Source: a bacterium (GTDB taxonomy: Bacteria; Bacillota; Clostridia; Oscillospirales; Ruminococcaceae). From it: DNA of 64,000 bases. Location: contig SFVK01000006.1 of assembly GCA_004561545.1 (NCBI GenBank), forward strand, positions 1 to 64,000, read 5' to 3'. Of the stretch, positions 58,450-64,000 are shown piece by piece (positions within the stretch are counted from its first letter, which is position 1; each line of letters starts with the position of its first letter). Both the position numbers and the translations under genes were made by a program. The notes under the pieces are model-generated. The model saw nothing but the letters and a program-made list of their open reading frames with translations. It did no database searches and was not told the DNA's origin.

Positions 58450-58490
58450 AAAACTGTCCGCGCGGTTCCAAACACCGTGCGGACAGTTTT
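58450..58490. terminator. Bidirectional terminator between hsp20 and degV
   Basis: AAAACTGTCCGC and GCGGACAGTTTT, with further ACCG/CGGT pairing, form a strong stem with T-rich tails on both strands, between convergent genes. Confidence 0.8.
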
Positions 58491-58528
58491 GCTATTGTTT
58501 TTTGTTTTCAGCGCGCCGCCCCGCCGGG

Positions 58529-59407
58529 TCAGCACTCCGGGTCCAGGAACTGAATGCCCGCCCCCAGCAGATTGGGGCCAAGATGGACCGCCAATGTGGC
58601 GTCGATCTGGCCGTGAACCACGCGGCGGGCGCGGGGCAGCGCATCGGTGAGCGCCCGCTCCAGCGCCGCGCCCTCCTGCGGCACGTTGCCATCGCAGACG
58701 ATCAGGTTATAGGGCTGGCCCGGGTGTTCCCCGGCCAGTGCCGTCACCAGCCCGATCAGCTCCGCCTGCACCGCCTTGCGGCCGCGCACCTTGGCCACGG
58801 TGGAAATCACGCCGTCCTTGTGATCAAAGGTCAGGATGGGTTTGATTTGCAGCAGGCTGCCCGCCAGCGCCGTCACGCGGCCAATCCGGCCGCCGCGGCG
58901 CAGATATTCCAGCGTGTCCAGAGAAAACAGCGCGGTTGTCTCCTCCACCAGCCGGGCGGTCACTTTCTTGAGCCGGTCAAAGGGCATTCCCCCACGGGCA
59001 TAGTCCGCCACCTGCAGCGCCACAATGCCCTCGCCCAGGCTGGCGTTTTTGGTGTCGAAAACGGCAATTTCCAGGTCCCCGCGTTCCTGCGCCGCCAGGC
59101 GGAAAAGGTTGGCCTCGCCCGAAAGGCACTCCGCAATGACCAGCACAATCACCTGGGTATAGCCCTGCCGGGCCACGGCGTCCAGCGTATCGGCAATATC
59201 CCGGGCAAAGGGCAGGCTGGTCTTAAAGGTTTCGGTTTTCTGGCGGCGATAGACCTCCTCCACCGTAATGTCGATGTTGTCGCGGTAGCTGGTTTCCCCG
59301 CAGGCCACCACCAGCGGCACGCAGAAAATGGGGTAGTTTTTGAAAACCTCCTGGGGCAGATCGCCGCAGGTATCGGTGATGACAGCAATTTTTCCGGCAG
59401 ATTTCAT
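58529..59407 (-). CDS. DegV-family fatty-acid-binding protein
   Basis: DegV/FakB proteins bind a fatty acid for the FakA kinase, which phosphorylates exogenous fatty acids in Firmicutes. The 292-residue length fits. Motifs are KIAVITDTCGDLPQEVFKNYPIFCVPL at the start, FKTSLPFARDI, the stretch LSGEANLFR, FDTKNASLGEG, DTLEYLRRGGRIGRVTAL (conserved Arg/Gly block), and SLLQIKPIL. AGGAG precedes the ATG. It is a single-gene unit. DegV-like proteins may have several ligands, so the fatty-acid role is family knowledge, not shown here. Confidence 0.9.
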   Translation of the reverse strand: MKSAGKIAVITDTCGDLPQEVFKNYPIFCVPLVVACGETSYRDNIDITVEEVYRRQKTETFKTSLPFARDIADTLDAVARQGYTQVIVLVIAECLSGEANLFRLAAQERGDLEIAVFDTKNASLGEGIVALQVADYARGGMPFDRLKKVTARLVEETTALFSLDTLEYLRRGGRIGRVTALAGSLLQIKPILTFDHKDGVISTVAKVRGRKAVQAELIGLVTALAGEHPGQPYNLIVCDGNVPQEGAALERALTDALPRARRVVHGQIDATLAVHLGPNLLGAGIQFLDPEC

Positions 59408-59497
59408 GGCACGTTTTCTCCTGAGCAGGGCGCAGATGCGCGGTTTTTGTTTCTAATTATTATATTCCTTCCTCCTGGTTCCGTCAACCGGAAGCGC

Positions 59498-59526
59498 TGT
59501 ACAAGCCGGGCGGGTTGCGCTATAAT
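59498..59526 (+). promoter_or_regulatory. Promoter of the thioesterase gene
   Basis: TGTACA (59498-59503) and TATAAT (59521-59526) are separated by 17 bases; the -35 is a weak match. Confidence 0.5.
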
Positions 59527-59618
59527 AAAGCTGAATTCTGCCCGGCCGCCCGCTTTCAGCTTTGGCCCGCGCCGGACCGACCAGACAGCAGCAAGTTATT
59601 TTCAGGGAGGAATTTGAT

Positions 59619-60011
59619 ATGTTGACACCCGGAATCAAGGGAACCGCGTCCGTCACCGTAACCGCCGCCAACACCGCCGCCGCCATGGGCAGCGGCGAGC
59701 TCGAGGTGTTTGCCACGCCGGCGCTGGCCGCGCTGGTGGAGCAGGCCTGCTGGCAGAGCGTGGCCCCCGAGCTGGACCCCGGCTGCGGCACGGTGGGCAG
59801 CCGGCTGGAGCTGGACCACACCGCGCCCACCCCCGTGGGCCTGACGGTGCGGTGCCGCTGCACCCTGACCGCCGTGGAGGGCCGCAAGCTCACCTTTGAG
59901 GCGGTCATGGAGGACGACTGCGGCCCGGTGGGGCGCGCCGTCCACGAGCGGTTCATCATCCAGAACGAGCGCTTCCAGCACAAGGCCGACGCCAAAAAGC
60001 AGCCGCAGTAA
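59619..60011 (+). CDS. Hotdog-fold thioesterase (FlK/YbgC-like)
   Basis: The 130-residue protein has the hotdog fold pattern of the fluoroacetyl-CoA thioesterase-like family: MLTPGIKGTASVTVTAANTAAAMGSGELEVFATPALAALVEQACWQSV, then GCGTVGSRLELDHTAPTPVGLTVRCRCTLTAVEGRKLTFEAVMEDDCGPVGRAVHERFIIQ. The Thr/Glu/His catalytic pattern (ATPALAALVEQA; DHTAPTPVG) is conserved. Such enzymes hydrolyse short acyl-CoA thioesters; the substrate here is unknown. The ATG at 59619 follows GGGAGG by eight bases; an upstream in-frame Met without a site is rejected. Confidence 0.88.
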   Translation: MLTPGIKGTASVTVTAANTAAAMGSGELEVFATPALAALVEQACWQSVAPELDPGCGTVGSRLELDHTAPTPVGLTVRCRCTLTAVEGRKLTFEAVMEDDCGPVGRAVHERFIIQNERFQHKADAKKQPQ

Positions 60012-60027
60012 CCCAAAAACCGTAACA

Positions 60028-60323
60028 AAGCGCCATCCCGCCCCGGGGATGGCGCTTGCAGCGTGTCGGGAAACCCGACACGCTGCAAAAGGGGGACCCG
60101 TCCGGCACGGCTTCGCCTGACCGTCCGGTTCCCCCTTTTGGAATCCCTCTCGACAAAATTTTACGGGAAACCGCGCACTCGTCGCTTCGCTCCTCGCACA
60201 CAATTTCCCGCAAAATTTCCCTGTCGGTGTCACCATCGTCGGCGCAGGTCCGCTGATGGTGACGGATTTTAATTTTTTCGATCCTCTCAAAGCGTCATCC
60301 CGCTCCCGGGATGGCGCTTTTTT
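60028..60323. repeat. Composite hairpin repeat between two terminator copies
   Basis: The region holds six hairpins in a row. The outer two (60028-60057 and 60289-60323) are near-copies of each other with arms of the form AAGCGCCATCCC/GGGATGGCGCTT; the last carries the T-run of a terminator. Between them lie GCAGCGTGTCGGG/CCCGACACGCTGC (60058-60086), an AAAAGGGGGA-/TCCCCCTTTT stem (60087-60139), a CGGGAAA/TTTCCCG-based stem (60155-60218), and GTCACCATC/GATGGTGAC (60229-60263). No gene is present. A 40-base part recurs inverted at 63961-64000. It looks like a dispersed intergenic repeat inserted in the thioesterase terminator. Confidence 0.75.
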
Positions 60324-60327
60324 GCGG

Positions 60328-61176
60328 TCAGAGCGCCTCGGGGGTGGGCGCCAGCGCCGTGGTGATGGGCTGCTCCTGATCCGCCGCCACCGGATCGGTG
60401 GGGCTTTGGCCGTAAATTTTGCGGTAGCTGCGGTAGAAAGTGGAGTAATCCGCAAAGCCGCATTCCCGCGCCACCACGCCCGCCGGGTGCCCCGAGTGGA
60501 GAAAAATCCGCGCCAGCGCCATCCTTTTATATAAGATATAGTCCCCCACCGTGCTGCCCGTGGCGCGCTTGAAGGCGCGGGCCAGCGTGTTGCGGCCCAT
60601 GTAAAACTGCTCCGCCAGCCCCTCCAGCGTCAGCGGCTTGGTCAGGTTGGCGTTGATGTAGACCAGCACCTCCTGAATGCGGGCGTGGGCCTCCGTTGCG
60701 CCCGCCGAGGTGCCGTTCATTGCAAATAGTTCCAGCAAAATGCCGATCAATTCGGTGCGAATTGCAAGATCCTGCACCATTTCGGGCTTTTCGGCGGCCT
60801 GTTCCAGCGCCTCCACCCTTCTCTGGAGCTTTTCCCAGGCGCCGGAATACAAAATTGCCGTTCCTGCGAAAGGCTGGAGCAGGCAGCGCTCTTCGGGGCG
60901 CAGTATTTCGTGGGCAAACTGGATGGTGGCCCGGCAGTAGACGTTCTCCGCCGCGTAGGCCTGCACGCTGTGGAAGCGGGACCGCTCCAGCAGCAGCACA
61001 TCCCCCGGCTGCAGGGGATAACACACGCCCTCCACGCGGAAATCTGCCCGCCCCTCCAGGAAGCAGTACACCTCATACCAGTCGTGGCAATGGGGCGCAA
61101 ACACCGTCTCGGGCGAATCGGTCCGGCGCAGCTGGAAGGTCAGCTGCGGGGTGGTAAAGCCGCGGGTATTTTCCAT
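60328..61176 (-). CDS. AraC-family transcriptional regulator
   Basis: The 282-residue protein has an N-terminal cupin ligand-binding domain (CHDWYEVYCFLEGRADFRVEGVCYPLQPGDVLLLERSRFH, about 30-75), a linker and two C-terminal helix-turn-helix motifs (KPLTLEGLAEQFYMGRNTLARAFKRATGSTVGDYILYKRMALA, and VVARECGFADYSTFYRSYRKIYGQSP). The ATG at 61176 follows GGAGGGAG by seven bases; a longer frame runs into the divergent promoter region. The gene faces away from the tandem micropeptide genes at 61320, which share its control region. It may regulate them or itself. The ligand is unknown; AraC cupin types often respond to sugars or aromatic compounds. Confidence 0.9.
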   Translation of the reverse strand: MENTRGFTTPQLTFQLRRTDSPETVFAPHCHDWYEVYCFLEGRADFRVEGVCYPLQPGDVLLLERSRFHSVQAYAAENVYCRATIQFAHEILRPEERCLLQPFAGTAILYSGAWEKLQRRVEALEQAAEKPEMVQDLAIRTELIGILLELFAMNGTSAGATEAHARIQEVLVYINANLTKPLTLEGLAEQFYMGRNTLARAFKRATGSTVGDYILYKRMALARIFLHSGHPAGVVARECGFADYSTFYRSYRKIYGQSPTDPVAADQEQPITTALAPTPEAL

Positions 61177-61210
61177 CCCGGCTCCCTCCTTGCAAATCAT
61201 ACTTTTGTTT

Positions 61211-61239
61211 ATTGTAGCACAGTTGGTGCCATTTGCCAA
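61211..61239 (-). promoter_or_regulatory. Promoter of the AraC-type gene
   Basis: On the minus strand TTGGCA (61234-61239) and TACAAT (61211-61216) are separated by 17 bases. Confidence 0.6.
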
Positions 61240-61281
61240 CAAGGCGGTGCAAAATGCAATGGTTTTTTCTTCCATCGGGGG

Positions 61282-61287
61282 TATAAT
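61282..61287 (+). promoter_or_regulatory. -10 box of the micropeptide unit
   Basis: TATAAT lies 32 bases before the first micropeptide start. No good -35 is visible (TGGTTT with 16-base spacing at best), which suits activation by a regulator such as the divergent AraC protein. Confidence 0.5.
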
Positions 61288-61319
61288 GGGAGCATCCCAA
61301 GCGAAAGGAGCGATGGATC

Positions 61320-61397
61320 ATGTTCTTCTTCAACGACAAGAACAACGGCATGACCGAGGATCAGCTGATCGTCGCAACTGCGATGATGAGCCTGTAA
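61320..61397 (+). CDS. Micropeptide of 25 residues, first copy
   Basis: ATG to TAA gives MFFFNDKNNG-MTEDQLIVATAMMSL, 25 residues, too short for ordinary ORF tracks. AAAGGAG lies eight bases before the ATG. The N-terminal Met-Phe-Phe-Phe-Asn and the C-terminal MTEDQLIVATAM-x-x-L are shared with the gene at 61473, while the middle differs (DKNNG versus YKSKD). At the nucleotide level the shared residues differ mainly at third positions (for example ATCGTCGCAACT versus ATTGTCGCCACC), the pattern expected when the peptide itself is selected. Function is unknown; a signalling, membrane-associated or inhibitory peptide is possible. Confidence 0.75.
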   Translation: MFFFNDKNNGMTEDQLIVATAMMSL

Positions 61398-61472
61398 TCC
61401 GGGCCAAAATATGATGCCAACGCGGCAAAGACCGCGTGATACAACAATTCCTGATGGAAAGGAGCCAACACC

Positions 61473-61550
61473 ATGTTTTTCTTCAATTACAAGAGCAAGG
61501 ATATGACCGAGGACCAGCTGATTGTCGCCACCGCGATGCTGAATCTGTGA
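61473..61550 (+). CDS. Micropeptide of 25 residues, second copy
   Basis: ATG to TGA gives MFFFNYKSKD-MTEDQLIVATAMLNL, again exactly 25 residues. AAAGGAG lies seven bases before the ATG. It shares 18 of 25 residues with the first copy in identical order and no gap. It lies 75 bases downstream, after a small ACGCGG/CCGCGT hairpin, and is followed by a perfect terminator. Together the two form one short transcription unit between a divergent AraC gene and the EF-G-like gene. I know of no family with this sequence. Confidence 0.75.
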   Translation: MFFFNYKSKDMTEDQLIVATAMLNL

Positions 61551-61596
61551 TCCGGTTTGTGAAACAAATCCTGTCCTGAGGGACGGGCAAAGTCAG

Positions 61597-61641
61597 GGCC
61601 GCCGCGTTTGTGCAAAGCACACAAACGCGGCGGCCTTTTTT
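61597..61641 (+). terminator. Strong terminator of the micropeptide unit
   Basis: GGCCGCCGCGTTTGTG (61597-61612) and CACAAACGCGGCGGCC (61620-61635) are perfect 16-base arms with a 7-base loop, followed by TTTTTT. Confidence 0.92.
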
Positions 61642-61824
61642 GTGCATTCCGGCCAGTCATTCCGTTTTTCAACAATTTATTTTTAAAAACATTCAAAAAA
61701 ACTGTTTATTTTATCTCAAATCTGTGGTAGAGTAGTGGTATGTCAAGTGACGGGTCAGCGCCCGCACAAATATATCTGCCGGGTGGGGAGAGCTGTCCCG
61801 GCGCGAAAAGAGGTTCGTAAGACA

Positions 61825-63903
61825 ATGGAATACGCCAGTAAAGACATCCGCAATATTCTCGTGGCCGGTCACGCAGGCTGCGGCAAGACCACACTGGTGG
61901 AGGCTCTGCTCTATTCCAGCGGCGCCACCGAGCGTATGGGCCGCGTGGAGGACGGTACCACCGTCAGCGACTTTGATCCCGAGGAAGCCCGCCGCAAGGC
62001 CAGCCTGAATTCCAGCGTGGTGCCGGTGGAGAAGGACGGCGTCAAGTTCAACCTGATCGACGTTCCCGGCCTGTTTGACTTTGAGACCGGCGCCGCCGAG
62101 GGCGCCATGGCCGCCGAGAGTGTGCTGATCTGTGTCTCGGGCCGCTCCGGCGTCACCGTGGGCGCCGAGAAGGCCTACAAACTGGCCCTCAAAAACAACA
62201 AGGCGCGGATGGTCTTTGTGACCAAGACCGACCTGGAGAACTCTGACTACTTCAAGATTCTGGAACAGCTCAAAATCAAGTTCGGTCCCTCCATCTGCCC
62301 CTGCGTGGTGCCGGTCCGCCTGGACGACGGCACCGTCGCCTACATCAACCTGTTCAGCCAGAAGGCGTTCAAATACGAGAGCGGCCGCCAGATCCAGATT
62401 GATCTGCCCGACATTGGCCACCGCTTCGAGGGCCTGATCCAGGCCATGAACGAGGCCATCGCCGAGACCGACGAGGCACTGATGGAAAAGTTCTTTGAGG
62501 GCGAGTCGTTCACCACCGAGGAGATTGTGGCCGGCATGGCGGCCGGTGTGCGCAGCGGCCAGATCACGCCGGTGTTCTGCGGCAGCGCCGTCAACCAGCA
62601 GGCTTTGGATATGCTGCTGTACAACATGAAGGAGCTGCTTCCCGCCCCCGACGCTGCCCCCGTGGTGGCCGAGGACGCCGGCGGCGCCCCTGTGGAGATC
62701 GCCGTGGACCCCGCCGCCCCGGTCTGCGCTTATGTGTTCAAGACGGTGGCCGATCCCTTTGTGGGCAAACTGAGCTACATCAAGGTGCTGTCCGGTAAGC
62801 TGAGCGCCACCAGCAGCGTCATCAACGCCCGCACGGGCCAGCCCGAGCGCCTGGGCAAGACGCTGACCATCTGCGGCAAAAAGCAGACGGACACCGCCGC
62901 CATCGGCGCGGGCGACATCGGCGCCGTGGCCAAGCTGGCCACCGCCAAAACCGGCGATACCCTGTGTGATCCCGCCCGGGTGGTCAGCCTGCCGCTGCCC
63001 ACCTATCCGGTGGCCTGCTACCGCATGGCCGTCCGCGTGGCCAAAAAGGGCGACGAGGGCAAGGTTTCCGGCGCGCTGGCCCGCCTGATGGAGGAAGATC
63101 CCGCCATCCAGTTCACCGTGGACCCCGAGACCAAGCAGCAGGTCATCAGCGGCCTTGGCCCCCAGCATCTGGAAGTGGCCGTGGCCAAGCTGAAGAACAA
63201 GTTTGGCGTCGAGATCACGCTGGAAGCGCCCCGTGTGCCCTACCGCGAGTCCATCCGCAAGAGCTGCAAGGCCCAGGGCCGCCACAAAAAGCAGACCGGC
63301 GGCCACGGCCAGTTCGGCGATGTCTGGATTCAGTTCGAGCCCATCGACGGCGACGACATCGTCTTTGAGGAGAACGTGTTCGGCGGCAGCGTGCCCAAGA
63401 ACTTCTTCCCCGCTGTCGAGAAGGGCGTCCGCCAGGCCGCGCAGCACGGCGTGCTGGCGGGATATCCCATGGTGGGCCTGAAGGCTACCCTGCTGGACGG
63501 CAGCTATCACCCCGTGGACTCCAGCGAAATGGCCTTTATCATGGCGGCCAAGCTGAGCTATAAGGCGGCCATCCCCGAGGCCGGCCCCGTTCTGCTGGAG
63601 CCCATCGGCACCCTGAAAGCCCACGTCCCGGCGGACAGCACCGGCGACGTGATGGGCGAGGTCACCAAGCGCCGCGGCCGCGTTCTGGGCATGAGCCCCG
63701 ACGAGGACGGCGAGCAGGTGGTGGAAGCCGAGGTGCCCATGAGCGAGATGCAGGATTTCACCACCTTCCTGCGTCAGCTGACTCAGGGCCGCGGCTGGTT
63801 CACCTTTGATTTCGTCCGCTATGAGACGCTGCCCCAGATGCTGGAAGCCAAGGTCATCGAGCAGGCCAAGGCACTGGGCAACTTTGCCGAGGAGGACGCA
63901 TAA
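61825..63903 (+). CDS. EF-G-like translation factor GTPase (EF-G type II)
   Basis: The 692-residue protein is a full-length paralogue of EF-G rather than the main fusA product. Its first GTP motif reads GHAGCGKTTL instead of AHIDAGKTT, as in Firmicute EF-G2-type proteins. It keeps DVPGLFDF (switch II) and TKTDLE in place of NKMD. Domains II-V follow (GSAVNQQALDMLL; KVLSGKLSATSSVINAR; ENVFGGSVPKNFFPAVEKGVRQA; GRVLGMSPDEDGEQVVEAEVPMSEM). It probably supports elongation, recycling or ribosome rescue. The ATG at 61825 follows GAGG by 11 bases; a longer frame is a shadow. It is alone between two terminators. Confidence 0.9.
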   Translation: MEYASKDIRNILVAGHAGCGKTTLVEALLYSSGATERMGRVEDGTTVSDFDPEEARRKASLNSSVVPVEKDGVKFNLIDVPGLFDFETGAAEGAMAAESVLICVSGRSGVTVGAEKAYKLALKNNKARMVFVTKTDLENSDYFKILEQLKIKFGPSICPCVVPVRLDDGTVAYINLFSQKAFKYESGRQIQIDLPDIGHRFEGLIQAMNEAIAETDEALMEKFFEGESFTTEEIVAGMAAGVRSGQITPVFCGSAVNQQALDMLLYNMKELLPAPDAAPVVAEDAGGAPVEIAVDPAAPVCAYVFKTVADPFVGKLSYIKVLSGKLSATSSVINARTGQPERLGKTLTICGKKQTDTAAIGAGDIGAVAKLATAKTGDTLCDPARVVSLPLPTYPVACYRMAVRVAKKGDEGKVSGALARLMEEDPAIQFTVDPETKQQVISGLGPQHLEVAVAKLKNKFGVEITLEAPRVPYRESIRKSCKAQGRHKKQTGGHGQFGDVWIQFEPIDGDDIVFEENVFGGSVPKNFFPAVEKGVRQAAQHGVLAGYPMVGLKATLLDGSYHPVDSSEMAFIMAAKLSYKAAIPEAGPVLLEPIGTLKAHVPADSTGDVMGEVTKRRGRVLGMSPDEDGEQVVEAEVPMSEMQDFTTFLRQLTQGRGWFTFDFVRYETLPQMLEAKVIEQAKALGNFAEEDA

Positions 63904-63923
63904 CCGCCGTTTTTTAAAATGAC

Positions 63924-63953
63924 AGAGGGCGCAGCCGGCTGGCTGCGCCCTCT
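63924..63953 (+). terminator. Terminator after the EF-G-like gene
   Basis: AGAGGGCGCAGCC and GGCTGCGCCCTCT form a perfect 13-bp stem with a 4-base loop about 20 bases after the stop codon. The T-run is short. Confidence 0.75.
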
Positions 63954-63960
63954 CAGATTG

Positions 63961-64000
63961 TCGAAAAAGTCAAAATCCGTCACCATCGGCGGACCTGCGC
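63961..64000 (-). repeat. Inverted copy of part of the composite repeat
   Basis: The reverse complement of this 40-base block matches 60242-60281 with three mismatches by eye. The copy runs off the right edge of the window, so its full length is unknown. Confidence 0.8.

Noticed and set aside
59956..60213. An 85-residue minus-strand frame in the composite repeat
   Set aside because: It lies in a hairpin-rich repeat, contains the kind of translated repeat seen in many intergenic copies, and has no ribosome site.
1..64000. CRISPR arrays, tRNA genes and complete insertion sequences
   Set aside because: I saw no regularly spaced direct repeats, no cloverleaf with CCA-like ends, and no transposase frame. 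I cannot run a tRNA or repeat search to exclude weak cases.

Overview
The window looks like a chromosomal segment of a high-GC gut Firmicute (class Clostridia, Oscillospiraceae/Ruminococcaceae, in the Faecalibacterium-Gemmiger-Subdoligranulum range). I infer this from Firmicute-type AGGAGG ribosome sites, TTGACA-N17-TATAAT promoters, CIRCE elements, lipoprotein solute-binding proteins without a linked ATPase, a type III glutamine synthetase, and a GH130/epimerase beta-mannan catabolic set of the kind described in Faecalibacterium and Roseburia. The genus is an inference; no rRNA gene body is present.

Layout. 1-330: tandem promoters and leader of what looks like an rRNA operon leaving the window on the left. 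493-1272: coaX. 1694-13515: beta-mannan/mannobiose operon on the minus strand (binding lipoprotein, a chimeric permease, GH130_2, cellobiose 2-epimerase, GH130_1, SASA esterase, DUF624 protein, manA), its LacI regulator, and a divergent plus-strand group beginning with a CE2 acetylesterase and continuing with a phosphohexomutase and a GH1 glucosidase (to 16602). 16692-24147: cellobiose phosphorylase with a palindromic LacI operator, a second LacI regulator and a complete binding protein plus two permeases. 24257-34486: UDP-glucose dehydrogenase with an XRE regulator, a divergent phage-fibre-like plus transglutaminase-like pair, a polyprenyl-phosphate sugar transferase, a MATE remnant, a PutP symporter and a large membrane protein. 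34729-39553: nitrogen block with GSIII, GSI, an ANTAR protein and a CYTH protein. 39610-47452: two-component system with a TraX-like protein, then racemase, metG, EamA exporter, TatD and a small protein as one minus-strand operon.

47555-55028: a compact prophage late-gene relic (regulator, terminase, portal, scaffold, capsid, connectors, tail tube, M23 lysin, holin). It has a consensus promoter carrying a perfect palindromic operator, but the large terminase has lost the Walker B segment with a frameshift, and no tape-measure or tail-fibre genes remain. 55351-58408: two CIRCE-controlled hsp20 paralogues flanking a cardiolipin synthase gene. 58529-63903: DegV, a hotdog thioesterase, a composite hairpin repeat, an AraC regulator, two tandem 25-residue peptide genes with their own promoter and terminator, and an EF-G-like GTPase.

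How it works together. Imported mannobiose or mannosyl-glucose would be phosphorolysed and epimerised (GH130_2, epimerase, GH130_1) to mannose-1-phosphate and glucose. Deacetylation is by the SASA and CE2 esterases. ManA and the phosphohexomutase feed glycolysis, and GH94/GH1 handle cellobiose. The most unusual items are the tandem micropeptide unit, the chimeric permease, the XRE/fibre/transglutaminase unit and the decayed but still promoter-equipped phage module.
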